A DNA stretch of 64,000 nt from positions 20,562,297-20,626,296 of the forward strand of contig NC_046622.1 in NCBI RefSeq assembly GCF_900324465.2. The letters are read 5' to 3'. This DNA is from Anabas testudineus. Lineage: Eukaryota > Chordata > Actinopteri > Anabantiformes > Anabantidae. Positions within the stretch are counted from its first letter, which is position 1. Each line of letters starts with the position of its first letter. Shown piece by piece: positions 25,801-36,214 of this stretch. Under the pieces are notes generated by a model. The model was not told the origin of the DNA. It was given only the letters and a program-made list of their open reading frames with translations, and ran no database searches. Made by a program: the position numbers and the translations under genes.

Positions 25801-27695
25801 AAACAAAGGTAAATTTGTATAACATATCTCCCAAATCATAATTGACCATGTTCTGGAGTATATAGCGGGTTAAACCAAATGGCATTGTCAAGTACTCGGG
25901 GTGGCCAACTGCTGTGTTGTCATATTATAACCAGGTGGAAGGCATTGCACTGGTCCAGCTTGTTGAAGATTGTGGCCCCCTGAAACAACTCAAAACCAGC
26001 GGAAATCAATGAAAATGGGTCCCGGTTCTTTATTGGGATTTGGTTTGGTTCAATGCAAAGTCTATAGTTAGTTGTCATATGCAGTGGCTGCTATGTGTGT
26101 TGTTGCTCTGACACCACCAGATCAAACCACAATGTTGTAGTAATGTTTTGGCTGATTTGTGTAATCAGTCACTGTAAAGCTCTCTCCCAGGATGTAGCTG
26201 TTTAAACTGTAAATTGGAGTCTGCAGAATCACTGGTCCTATGATATTGTCTCAGTGCAAAACAATTACGCAGTCAGCTTGAGTTGTAAAGTGACACAATG
26301 TACAAATCGTCTCTCTGCATATCCAAATTCTGACAGTTTAAATTATAAATTATAGCAATAATTAGATGTGATCAAATAACAACAGTTAACACTGTGCTGT
26401 TAATTTTATTTTGTTTTCATTTTCATCTTTATTCACTTGTCACATTTCATTTCCATTTTTTTCCCCAGTGCCCGTACCTGCATTTTCAATAAGAATAATG
26501 TTTTTACCTGCTGCAGGTTATTAAAGCCTCACAAAGTTTGAAACAGCATAATAAAATGTAATCCATGACTAAAACATTTACCAAAACTTAACTAAAATTA
26601 AAATAAGATTAAAAAAAAAGATGATTTCTGGCAAAATTAACACTGTTAATTAACAACATTATCTTTGCAATACCTTAGTAGAAACTGTTTCTTTTCAAAT
26701 TAATTTGCATTTTTATGCAAATGTGATTTATATGACTTATAAATATAATATGATTCATGTGTTTAAACACTTTCCCTGTTTTGTCAGACTCCACAGAGTG
26801 CACCAGTTGTCCTGAGGATTTTTGGTCCAGCCCCCAGCGTGACCACTGTGTTCCTAAGCAAATAGAGTTTCTCTCCTACAATGAGCCTTTGGGAATCTGC
26901 TTGACAACAACCTCATTGTTGGGCACATTTATCTGTGCTGTTGTCTTAGGAATTTTTATCTATCATCGCCAAACACCTATTGTACGTGCCAACAATTCAG
27001 AACTGAGTTTCCAGCTATTGCTGTCACTAAAACTATGTTTCTTATGCTCATTGCTGTTTATTGGCCGTCCCAGACCATGGACTTGCCAATTAAGACATGC
27101 AGCATTTGGCATCAGCTTTGTTCTTTGTGTCTCATGTATTCTGGTAAAAACCATGGTGGTTCTAGCTATATTCAAGGCCTCCAAGCCAGGAGGTGAAGCC
27201 AGCCTGAAGTGGTTTGGTGCTGTGCAGCAGAGAGGGACAGTACTGATTCTCACTTGTGTTCAAGCAACAATCTGCACTGCCTGGATTGTCTCTGCCTCAC
27301 CAGCTCCTCATAAAAACACTCAATACTACAATGACAAGATAGTTTATGAGTGTGTAGTTGGTTCCACAGTAGGTTTTTCTGTATTACTGGGTTACATTGG
27401 TTTACTGGCTGTCCTCAGTTTTCTGTTAGCATTTCTAGCTCGGAATCTTCCAGACAGTTTTAATGAGGCCAAACTCATCACTTTCAGCATGCTGATCTTC
27501 TGTGCTGTGTGGGTGGCTTTTGTCCCTGCTTATATCAGCTCACCAGGCAAATATGCAGATGCAGTAGAGGTATTTGCCATCTTGGCTTCAAGTTTTGGCC
27601 TCTTAATGGCCCTGTTTGGACCTAAATGTTACATAATCCTACTGAGACCAGAGAGAAACACAAAGAAAGCAATAATGGGTCGAGGCACCAAATAA
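20429..27695 (+). CDS. V2R/OlfC receptor gene D, complete, long introns
   Basis: Complete V2R/OlfC receptor, 873 residues from exons 20429-20661, 20847-21141, 21293-21379, 21558-21827, 22882-23082, 23163-23438, 23638-23865, 25322-25445, 26788-27695. Signal peptide begins [15 protein letters not shown]. Pocket residues: Thr in YFATC, Asp in IPSD, Tyr in DDDYG, Glu in WIASEAW. The linker has [15 protein letters not shown] and CCFDC; 7TM ends [16 protein letters not shown]. The gene is longer than its neighbours because introns 4, 7 and 8 exceed 1 kb: intron 4 carries a compound microsatellite ending 27 bp before exon 5, intron 7 has unplaced DNA, and intron 8 has a Gypsy fossil on the opposite strand. 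All exons are open. Exons 2, 4 and 6 are close to gene E. Confidence 0.92.
22742..22855 (+). repeat. Compound microsatellite (ATTATG)n-(ATG)n-(TTG)n
   Basis: Successive runs of ttatga, gat and gtt units fill this stretch of intron 4 of gene D and end about 27 bp before the acceptor of exon 5. The frame reads straight through it into exon 5, but the repeat is not expected to be coding because the other genes enter exon 5 at the same AG. Confidence 0.95.
23990..25260. other. Intron 7 of gene D: unplaced inserted DNA
   Basis: This intron is about 1.46 kb against roughly 60-90 bp for intron 7 in A-C and E, so about 1.4 kb was inserted. A frame at 24409-24639 has a stretch ([20 protein letters not shown]) faintly like the segment after the catalytic core in some non-LTR or Penelope-like reverse transcriptases, but there is no catalytic motif. 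The family is not assigned. Confidence 0.4.
25640..26160 (-). mobile_element. Ty3/Gypsy LTR retroelement pol fossil
   Basis: The minus strand reads as part of a Ty3/Gypsy reverse transcriptase: MPFGLT..., then a [11 protein letters not shown] stretch at the position of the catalytic box, followed by a HV.HVR segment (about 25740-25890). It is broken, lacks recognisable LTRs, and lies antisense in intron 8 of gene D. Diverged, so probably old; ends approximate. Confidence 0.7.
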
Positions 27696-27899
27696 TAAAA
27701 AATTGCATACAACACCATCTATATCTTCTACATCTTTACATAATACAAATACAGACAGAAAATATACCAATAATAACAGTAATGTCAGCTTGGTAAAAAA
27801 TTGCTAATAAAGTGCATATATACAAAGAATATGTTTTCTGTTTTCCTAACACTAGCTTGTACCTTTGATAGCTTTGCACACTCTTAACATTTTCTCAGT

Positions 27900-28330
27900 C
27901 AGCCTCATGATATAATCACCTAGAATGGCTTTCCAAAAATCCAAAAAGGTGCTCCTAGCGGTGTTGAGTACCATCTCAATTGCAGTCAGATTATGTGATT
28001 GTGGAGGCCAGGCTATCTGATGCAGCACTCCATCTCCACCCTTTTGTACAAATCGCTCTAACAGAACCTAGAGGAGTGTCTGGGGTGATTGTCCTGGATT
28101 GTCCTTGGAAATCAAATGTCATTAGTCATTAGTTACTTTGGACAATATAGAATAGAATAAAATAGAATACATGTTCTGGGTTATTTACACATTTTTGCTG
28201 ACTAAATAATTCCATATTGGTTCTGTCATAAATTTTAATGTTCAAAATAATAAAACTTCTCTCTTTTATTCTTTTGACTTAGCCATATTTCTACCATGCA
28301 ATCAAACATGACACCCACAACACCACAGTT
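27900..28330 (-). mobile_element. Tc1/mariner-like relic
   Basis: Segments such as ttgtggaggccaggctatct (about 28000) and gcagcactccatctccaccc (about 28022), together with a tail like gacacccacaacaccacagt, match the layout of a common fish Tc1-like element with transposase on the minus strand. It is decayed and its ends are not defined. Named from recall of the family, not a search. Confidence 0.55.
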
Positions 28331-28339
28331 TAAATAATC

Positions 28340-29240
28340 AAGCTTGATTTGATGTACCATGTGTGCTTCAGATGATACCTGATTTGCAAACATGTGCTCT
28401 TATGAGGTATTTTATTCAGGGAGTTCTGCCATATTGAAAGTTGCTTTTTGTGTTGAATTTGATGGGACTATTTGTAACATTACTTGTGTTGAGCTATTTA
28501 AATAGTTCTTGTTTGATGTTTTTCATTTCAAACAGCTGAAAACTTAGAAATTCTGACAGTAAATTAAAAATGTCACCTGTACTTGTATACTGGCCCCCAC
28601 TTACAACCCCAACTAATCCAGGTATATGTGGATATATCTGTGCTTACACAGTACTACAGTAACACCTGACTTAAGGTGTTAAGTCAGGTGTGGCCAAGAT
28701 GCCAAGGCTTATGGCCAACTGTAAATAGGTGGTCAGCAACTCTGTTAGTTTTTTTGTTGAAAAGCTAGCTTTAAAAGCAAAATTGCCTCACTTTGAGCAA
28801 ACATTTATTCATGTAAGACCTGTGGTCCTGTCCTTGATGAAAGTGTGCAAAAGCAATGCTTTAATCGATGCAGTATTCTTCTACATTTAGGGTAAAGAGG
28901 GGTAGAGATTAGTACTGTCACCAAGGCTGAAGGAGTTGTTCATTCATTCAGAAATTAAAGCTCAAAGCCTCCTTATAGGTTCACAAGTTTATTCCTGTAA
29001 TCATATACATCCTGTTATCATTTAGTTTTTCACTTACAGGAGTGCACATGAGCATGTGTCAACATGTATATGAACCTAAAAAATTATGTTATGTAAATTT
29101 CAGTACATCTTAATTACTGGGGTGATAAACCTATCAAATATGGATTGGAAAAGATGCTACCTTTACATTGCAACCTGTGAAATGTTTGTATGTGTGTAAT
29201 ATATGTATAATCTGCCCTAACAAGTATCAAAATGTATTTA
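28340..29240. other. Intergenic between D and E, no gene seen
   Basis: AT-rich DNA with no coding signal. It contains the perfect inverted repeat at 28662-28691 listed separately. Confidence 0.45.
28662..28691. repeat. Perfect 13-bp inverted repeat, 4-bp loop
   Basis: acacctgacttaa (28662-28674) is followed by ggtg and its exact reverse complement ttaagtcaggtgt (28679-28691). No coding gene or recognised element is attached to it. It may be the tip of an old palindromic MITE. Confidence 0.9.
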
Positions 29241-29242
29241 AG

Positions 29243-29309
29243 CCATGCCCCTATCTCAACCAGAGTGGTGTTGTGCAAGATGAACAAATACTATAAGTCT
29301 ATAAAAGGA
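29243..29309 (+). promoter_or_regulatory. V2R promoter block of gene E
   Basis: catgcccctatctcaaccag is followed by aacaaatactataagtctat and the TATA box TATAAAAG at 29300-29307, about 67 bp before the ATG at 29375. It is a more diverged form of the block in front of C and D. Confidence 0.65.
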
Positions 29310-29374
29310 GACAACATGGCAATGGAACATAAGGACTAGACTCTGATGAATTAGTCCTGTCTGGGGGGAAAGTC

Positions 29375-32300
29375 ATGTGGGCATTTTTAGATAACAACTT
29401 GTTCTTGCACATGCTTTTGTATTTCTTCTTTTCTACTGCTGTGTCCTCCATTCTTTATTCCTCTTATTGTCAAATGCAAGGACAATTTAATCTAAATGGG
29501 ATGCATAAAGCTGGAGATGTCATGCTAGGTGGGCTTTTTCAAATTCATTTCTTTTCAACCTATCCTGACCTGTCTTTTACCTCAGAGCCACAACAGCCTA
29601 CCTGCTATGGGTGAGTGTGGGTGAGGGAAATGGTAGAAATTAATTTGTCATTAGTCATTAATTAAAGAGATTTAGGAGGTGCATTTATATAATGTAAACA
29701 TTTTCCTTTTCTGCTGATTATTTGTTGTCAGCTGGCCATTTTGTTTCCAAAATGTTAGATGTTTGATTTGTATTTTTTAATAGTAAACAGTGGTGTACTG
29801 TGTTAGGTTTGATGTTCTAGGATTCAGGAAAGCCCAGACCATGGCCTTTGCTATTAATGAGATCAACAGAAACTCCAACCTGCTACCTAATGTGACTCTG
29901 GGATACAGTCTGTATGATAATTGCAATGTACTTGGAATTGGATTCCGTGCATCACTGTCTCTGGCCAGTGGTCAAGAGGAGCAAGTTGTATTACATGAGA
30001 CTTGTGTAGGAACCCCTCCAGTCCTAGGGATTGTGGGTGATTCATCATCAACACGTTGTATTGCCATCTCCTCTGTCTTAGGTTTGTACAGAGTACCCAT
30101 GGTGAGTTTTCCTCCTTAATGTCTACTAATTCTTTTCTTTTGAATCATTTTGATTTACATGCATTTAACATGATTTGTAGACATAGAGCTGTCAGCCTTA
30201 CAAAGACCCAGTAAAAATAGTGAATGTTATTAAGATAAAGAGTCTGTGTTTTTCGCAGGTAAGTTATTTTGCCACATGTTCCTGCCTGAGTGACCGGAAA
30301 AAGTTTCCATCATTCTTTAGGACAATTCCAAGTGATGCTTTTCAGGTGATTTTTTTTTTTATTTTGCTGAAAAGCAGCAAAATAAAAAATCGTAAATAAA
30401 GAATATGTGTTAACATAATAATCAGGAATAACATCAGTGTATGGTCCCACATTACAGAATTGAACAGCAATAATTAAACATTGTTGCCTGTGGAATCAGT
30501 TTTGTAGATTTGCCAATGATTATTGTAGTCTGTGCACTAATCCCTCCACTCTCTATTTACTTAGGTGCGTGCTGTGATTCAAATTTTAAAACGCTTTGGC
30601 TGGACTTGGGCAGGTCTGCTGATCAGTGATGACGACTACGGACTCCATGCTGCTCGTTCCTTTCAGTCTGATCTGAGTCAGTCTGGTGCAGGTTGTCTGG
30701 CTTATTTAGAGATTTTGCCGTGGGGCGAAGACCCAGCTGAACTGAGGAGAATTGTGGATGTAATGAAAAAATCCACAGCTCGTGTAGTTATTGTGTTTGC
30801 ACATGAGAGTCACATGATCGCCCTCATGGAAGAGGTTAGACTTAAAATTGAAATAAATTAATAAATAGACTTTTACTTAATTTATGGTGATTTACATTGT
30901 TTAGCAGTTGAAATCTTAGGATTTAATCCATGTATTTATGAACAAACCAAGAAAATGTGAACAATTCAGTATACAAGACAATACTTTATTTATAATTTCT
31001 GTATAATGTAATGTACAGGTGATTAGGCAGAATGTGACAGGCCTTCAGTGGATTGCCAGTGAAGCTTGGGCATCAGTAACTGTGCTTCAGATGCCTGACC
31101 TCATGCCGTACCTGGGCGGCACACTGGGCATTGCTATACGACGTGGAGAAATTCCTGGGCTCAGGGATTTTCTTTTGCAAATACGTCCTGATTTACAACA
31201 CAACAGCAGCCATGTGGTGAGAGTTTGTCTTCAGTTCTGCACTTTTAAGAAAAACATGTTGCTGTAATTGTGCATAACTTGCAATATTAAATATATTTTA
31301 GGTAAATCAGTTTTGGGAACACACATTTGAGTGTAGCTTTTCACCACCTCCAGCAGGTTGGCTGGAAGCTGGTGGAGCACTATGCACTGGACAAGAAGAT
31401 CTAGAGAAAGTGGAAATTGAGTTCTTGGATGTTTCAAATCTTCGGCCAGAGTATAATGTTTACAAGGCCGTGTATTCTCTGGCGTATGCCCTTCATGACA
31501 TGCTGCAGTGTGAATCAGGGCGAGGGCCTTTCAGCAATCACAGCTGTGGCAGTTTGCAAAGGTTGGAGCCATGGCAGGTATGAAATAAATTTACACTCCA
31601 CCTGCTAATATGACCACATATGTTATAATATTACTTGTGTGGCAGTCTTTAGGGTCAAGTAATTAATACAAAGCTTTGCATTTAGTAAACACATTGGACA
31701 TGTAGTTGAAAGATATTTCCCAAATAGCAGAATATAATATGCAGTACTATTAAGGTACCACTGTGTCCACTCTGGTCAGTTTTATATTTTTAATATATAT
31801 GATTTTTTTTTTTCCTTTAAAAAAAATAATATTTATTTTTTATATATCTATAAATATATATTTTTTAAATATTTATAGCTTGTACATTACTTGGAAAAGG
31901 TCAGTTTCACCACATCATTTGGGGATCAAGTGTCTTTTGATGAAAATGGTGATGTATTACCAATATATGATATCATGAACTGGTTGTGGCTCCCTGATGG
32001 AGGAATTGAAGTTCAGACTGTGGGTGAGGTTAAGAAGTTGCCCTTCAAAGGTGAACAACTCACACTTGATGAAGACAAAATCTTCTGGAACTTTGAATCC
32101 AAAGAGGTTATGTCTGATTTTTCATATTTTGCTCCTTTATTTCTGGCAGATCAACATCTTTATTGTAGAATGACACAGTTTTTCTCCCTATAGCCACCCC
32201 AATCGGTATGCAGCAAGACCTGCCCTCCAGGTACGCGCATGGCTAGAAAGAAGGGGGAGCCTGTCTGCTGTTTTGACTGCATTCCTTGTTCTGATGGAAA

Positions 32301-33693
32301 GATCAGCAATGAGACTGGTTGGTATAAACTTTTAAACATTTAAGTTTGATTATACAGTATAACATACACATGCACAGTGGGCTCCAAATATTTCACCCCA
32401 CATTGAAAATCTATTAAATTTTCATGTCAATATGGAAATAATTACAATGTCTGAGGATTTAGAGAGATATTTAAGATTCTAAGGTAATAAAGTGAAACCA
32501 ATTTGTTACCTAGACCAACTCCTTTAAAACTAAAGTTGTTAGTTTTATAGTTTTATTGCTTCCATTTAACTATTCAGATGATAGCCCTCTTCTGGCTGAT
32601 CCTTCTCGTTACAGTTTCCAGGGTTGTTCCAATAAATAAACTTGAGTTGCAAACTGGATCAGTTTTATCCAAAGCACAAATAGTCATATATTATATATTA
32701 TATATAACTTGTTGAACCTTTGCAAATATATAATATATACATTGACAATTTCATTCTTCTTCTCTAGATTCTATGGAGTGCATCAGCTGTCCAGAGGATT
32801 TCTGGTCCAGCCCTCAGCATGACCACTGTGTTCCGAAAGAAACAGAGTTCCTTTCCTACCCTGAGTCTCTGGGTATTTGCTTGACAATCGCGTCACTGCT
32901 GGGCACAATTATCTGTGCTATTGTCCTAGGGATATTTATCTATCACCACAATACACCTATTGTACGTGCTAACAACTCAGAACTTAGTTTTCAGTTGCTG
33001 TTGTCACTAAAACTATGTTTTCTGTGCTCCTTGCTATTTATTGGACGACCCAGACTGTGGACGTGCCAGCTGAGACATGCAGTATTTGGGATCAGCTTTG
33101 TGCTCTGTGTTTCATGCATCTTGGTCAAAACCATGGTGGTTCTAGCTGTATTCAAGGCCTCCAAGCCAGGAGGTAGGCCTAGATTGAAGTGGTTTGGTAC
33201 TGTGCAACAAAGAGGAACAGTTCTGGGTCTCACTTGTGTTCAAGCAACAATCTGCACAGCCTGGATTGTCTCTGCCTCACCAACACCTCATAAAAACACT
33301 CAATACTACAATGACAAGATAGTTTATGAGTGTGTAGTTGGTTCCACAGTTGGTTTTTCTGTATTACTGGGTTACATCGGTTTACTGGCTGTCCTTAGTT
33401 TTCTGTTAGCATTTCTAGCTCGGAATCTTCCAGACAGTTTTAATGAGGCCAAATTCATCACTTTCAGCATGCTGATCTTCTGTGCCGTATGGGTGGCATT
33501 TTTCCCAGCTTATATCAGCTCTTCGGGTAAATATACAGATGCAGTGGAGGTATTTGCCATCTTGGCCTCAAGTTTTGGCCTTTTGTTTGCATTGTTTGGA
33601 CCCAAATGTTACATAATTCTAATAAGACCAGAAAGAAACACAAAGAAAGCAATCATGGGACGAGGCAACACAAAAGGAAATCTTGTTAAATAG
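29375..33693 (+). CDS. V2R/OlfC receptor gene E, complete
   Basis: Complete V2R/OlfC receptor, 879 residues from exons 29375-29610, 29807-30101, 30259-30345, 30565-30834, 31019-31216, 31302-31577, 31879-32106, 32194-32317, 32768-33693. Signal peptide [19 protein letters not shown]. Flytrap domain to about residue 530 with Thr in YFATC, Asp in IPSD, Tyr in DDDYG and Glu in WIASEAW; linker 531 to about 590; 7TM to the C-terminus. Odd points: the segment VAFVPAY.SSPGKY of A-D reads [14 protein letters not shown] here, changing a conserved Pro; the C-terminus is four to six residues longer than in the neighbours (GNTKGNLVK); and exon 3 begins directly with the donor-like gtaagt after the acceptor. 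Last intact V2R of the array. Confidence 0.93.
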
Positions 33694-34530
33694 GCCACAA
33701 CATAATACCACCTTGTGATGTTAATATTGTTAATATTATTACAGGTGTTAGAACACACAGTGCATCAAGGCTTGCTGTGTTTAGGGTTACAAAACCACAG
33801 AGTAGGGTTGGTCGATAAAACGATATCTATCTATTTAGTAACTTTTCCACAATAAAACTTTTAGACTGGTTGAAATAACTTTGATAGAAAACATTCCAAC
33901 CATGTTTTGTCATGAAAAGCCAATGATAATGAACATTTTACTGCAGGAACTAATCATGTGGCTGGAAAAGTTAAAGCCAAGTCAGGTTAGGTTGATGCAC
34001 ACGGCCCAGACCACAGTATCAGCTGTTAACAGTACACATACTAATTTTGGCTCCTTCAGCTATGCACACAGTATGGGAAACGTTCAAAAGGACACAGCCC
34101 AAGGCTCAAAAGATGAAGATAATGTGGAAAAGAATGGGAACAACTAATGGGATACTAGTTTAGGCTTGAAATGTAGGACTAAAATGTAGTCAGGTTAGGG
34201 GAAGGCTTAGGAAAAGATCTTGGTGTGCGTAAAAATAAATAGTGGTTCTTGTCATAACCAAGTTTATTAACTTATTTCTTCACCTTAGTAAGCATACATT
34301 TTGGATGATAAAAAAGCTGACATAAACCTAAAATGTTGTTTTGGTACATTTCTTACCAAAACCATAACTGTAATTCTGTCTTACCTGACTGTCAGTTGCC
34401 TAAAACTGTGGGTAACATAATCTGCATAATCTGATGCACTTTTTAATTGTGTGAATAATCACCAGACCATACTCAAACAAATAAAAATGCCAACAAAATA
34501 TCTTCTGTTTCCAGTTATTTGAGAAAACCT
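33694..34530. other. Intergenic, no gene seen
   Basis: A frame at 33881-34147 (88 codons) has no recognisable domain, no preceding exon and low complexity at its end, so it is not called. No V2R exon homology was found. Confidence 0.45.
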
Positions 34531-34800
34531 GCCCCCAGCTGCATGAGATCTGAGACTAAGTTGATGGTTAGCATTTCAATATGACAGTGTTCAAAAGCAT
34601 ACAGCATAGACAATGCTTATATTACTTAAGGACAAATTACTTGAGTTGCCCTACCCAACTTGAGCCCCATTGATCTGTGGAAAGACCTCAACAGGGCATT
34701 TCAGATACTGCCCTTACAATCTATTGCAGTTAGAGAGCATCTACCAGGAAGAATGAAATTAATTGCACAAATCCATGAGTAAGAAGCTAGTAGGTAGGCT
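34530..34800 (+). mobile_element. Tc1/mariner-like transposase relic
   Basis: Plus-strand text matches the C-terminal third of a Tc1 transposase gene in order: atgacagtgttcaaaagcat (the DNDPKH region), then ttgagccccattgatctgtg and gaaagacctcaacagg (the SPDLNPIE.LW.DL region), then agttagagagcatctaccag. It is broken and lacks visible ends. Confidence 0.6.
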
Positions 34801-34954
34801 TAACCAAGAAAATTTAGAGCTGGCATTACAGCTCTACATTAAGCTCTTTATTAAAATAAAAACTTGGATTAGTTTGGATTGTAAAGGACGCAAACATGAC
34901 TATACCTCTGTATGAAATAAAAAAAAAGGAAAAGACATCTTAAATGAAATGCAT

Positions 34955-35257
34955 TTCAGGCCTAGCCCCTTCTTTTTCGTGTGTGTGTGTGTGTTCTGAT
35001 TAGTGTTTTGCAATACTAAACAACAACACAAATTAAGAAAAGGGGTGACACAAAGGGTTAAACTGGAAGAAATTAATGAGGTCACGTTCAGATGCCAGCA
35101 TGTTCTTGCTCATGTTCATGCTCTCTTTATTCCCCCTCCTGCTGCTTGCAGGGACATTTTCTTCCAAAGGGGACACACAAGGCTAGAAATGTGATTCTGG
35201 GTGGGCTGTTTCAACAGAACCTTTTATCTCAGTGCCACAACAGTCTATCTACCATGG
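34955..35257 (+). pseudogene. V2R relic 1: promoter plus first exon
   Basis: The block aligns with the promoter and exon 1 of genes C-E. catttcaggcctagcccctt at about 34952-34971 matches the CCTGCCCCTACT block, and acaatac-like DNA follows, but the TATA position reads attaagaaaaggg. The exon-1 match runs 35084-35257: the ATG is ACG, gggacattttcttccaaagg and gtgattctgggtgggctgtt are recognisable, the frame is broken, and the last bases ccatgg|gtgagtc keep the exact V2R exon-1 donor. SUCNR1-like copy 1 follows about 2.3 kb downstream. Confidence 0.85.
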
Positions 35258-35574
35258 GTGAGTCTTTCTGAGTGGCAACAATTAGTCCCATTAGTAAAGT
35301 ACAAATTAGATATTATTTGTCTAAAATAATTCATAGTTTATTTGTGCTTTATTTCAATTCAAGTGTTTCTGCACTGAACTGTTTTTTGCAAAATTTGTGC
35401 AAATGTAGACATATTTGTTTACAATAACAAAAATGAAAATGGCATCAACAAAAACGCTTCCGCATCTTCCTTTGCACTTTTCTGCGCTCTTGTACTTGCA
35501 TGTCATGAAACAGAAACACTTATGTGATAGGTCTTTGTTTTGATGTTTTTCTCTTTGACTTAGATTTTTCTTGC

Positions 35575-35646
35575 CTTGTTCCTCACTTGTAAGTTGCTTT
35601 GGATTAAAGCATCTGCCAAATGACTAACTGTAAATGTAAATGTAAA
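35575..35646 (+). mobile_element. SINE 3' tail fragment
   Basis: gtaagttgctttggattaaa, gcatctgccaaatgac and a taaatgtaaatgtaaa tail match, in the opposite orientation, the tail of the SINE at 58858-59047. Only this end is recognisable. Confidence 0.65.
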
Positions 35647-36146
35647 AACAATGGGTCCCTTAACCTAATATTTTGTTGTCTGTTTTAGCAATGGGCTCCA
35701 TATGTTCAACAGGATTCAGAAGTAAGAGAAGGACTTCAGAATAGTCTAGTGTATAGTTTGTAGCCATTCTTTATGCTTTTAGCTGTGTGTTTTGGGTGTA
35801 TATCCTATTAGAGTACCTACAACCCACAGCTGAGACAGAGCTTGAGACTGGGCACTACATTTTTATAGCAAATTCTTTAATAGCCTTGAGATTTCATTCT
35901 GCCTTGCACTAATTCCAGGAACCCAGTGTCAGACACAGCAAAGCAGGCCCAAAATATAACTGATGTTTCAGAGTAGGTATGGTGTTGCTTTCTTTGAAAG
36001 CTTACTTATTTTTAAGCTTAACATTGAGCAGAGGTGACTTGGTAGAAATCTGAAATTTTGTCTTGTCAATGTGTTTTGAAGTTTTGTCTTCTTGATATAT
36101 ATTTTAAGAAATTCCAGTCTGCCTTTTTACTATAAATGATTCATGG

Positions 36147-36164
36147 ATATATATATATATATAT

Positions 36165-36203
<39 letters not shown>

Positions 36204-36214
36204 TATATATATAT
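36147..36214. repeat. (AT)n microsatellite
   Basis: Almost uninterrupted AT dinucleotides with two G interruptions (tagata). Confidence 0.95.

Noticed and set aside
35003-35194. 63-codon open frame over V2R relic 1
   Set aside because: Reads the relic exon out of the V2R frame; the homology is at DNA level only.
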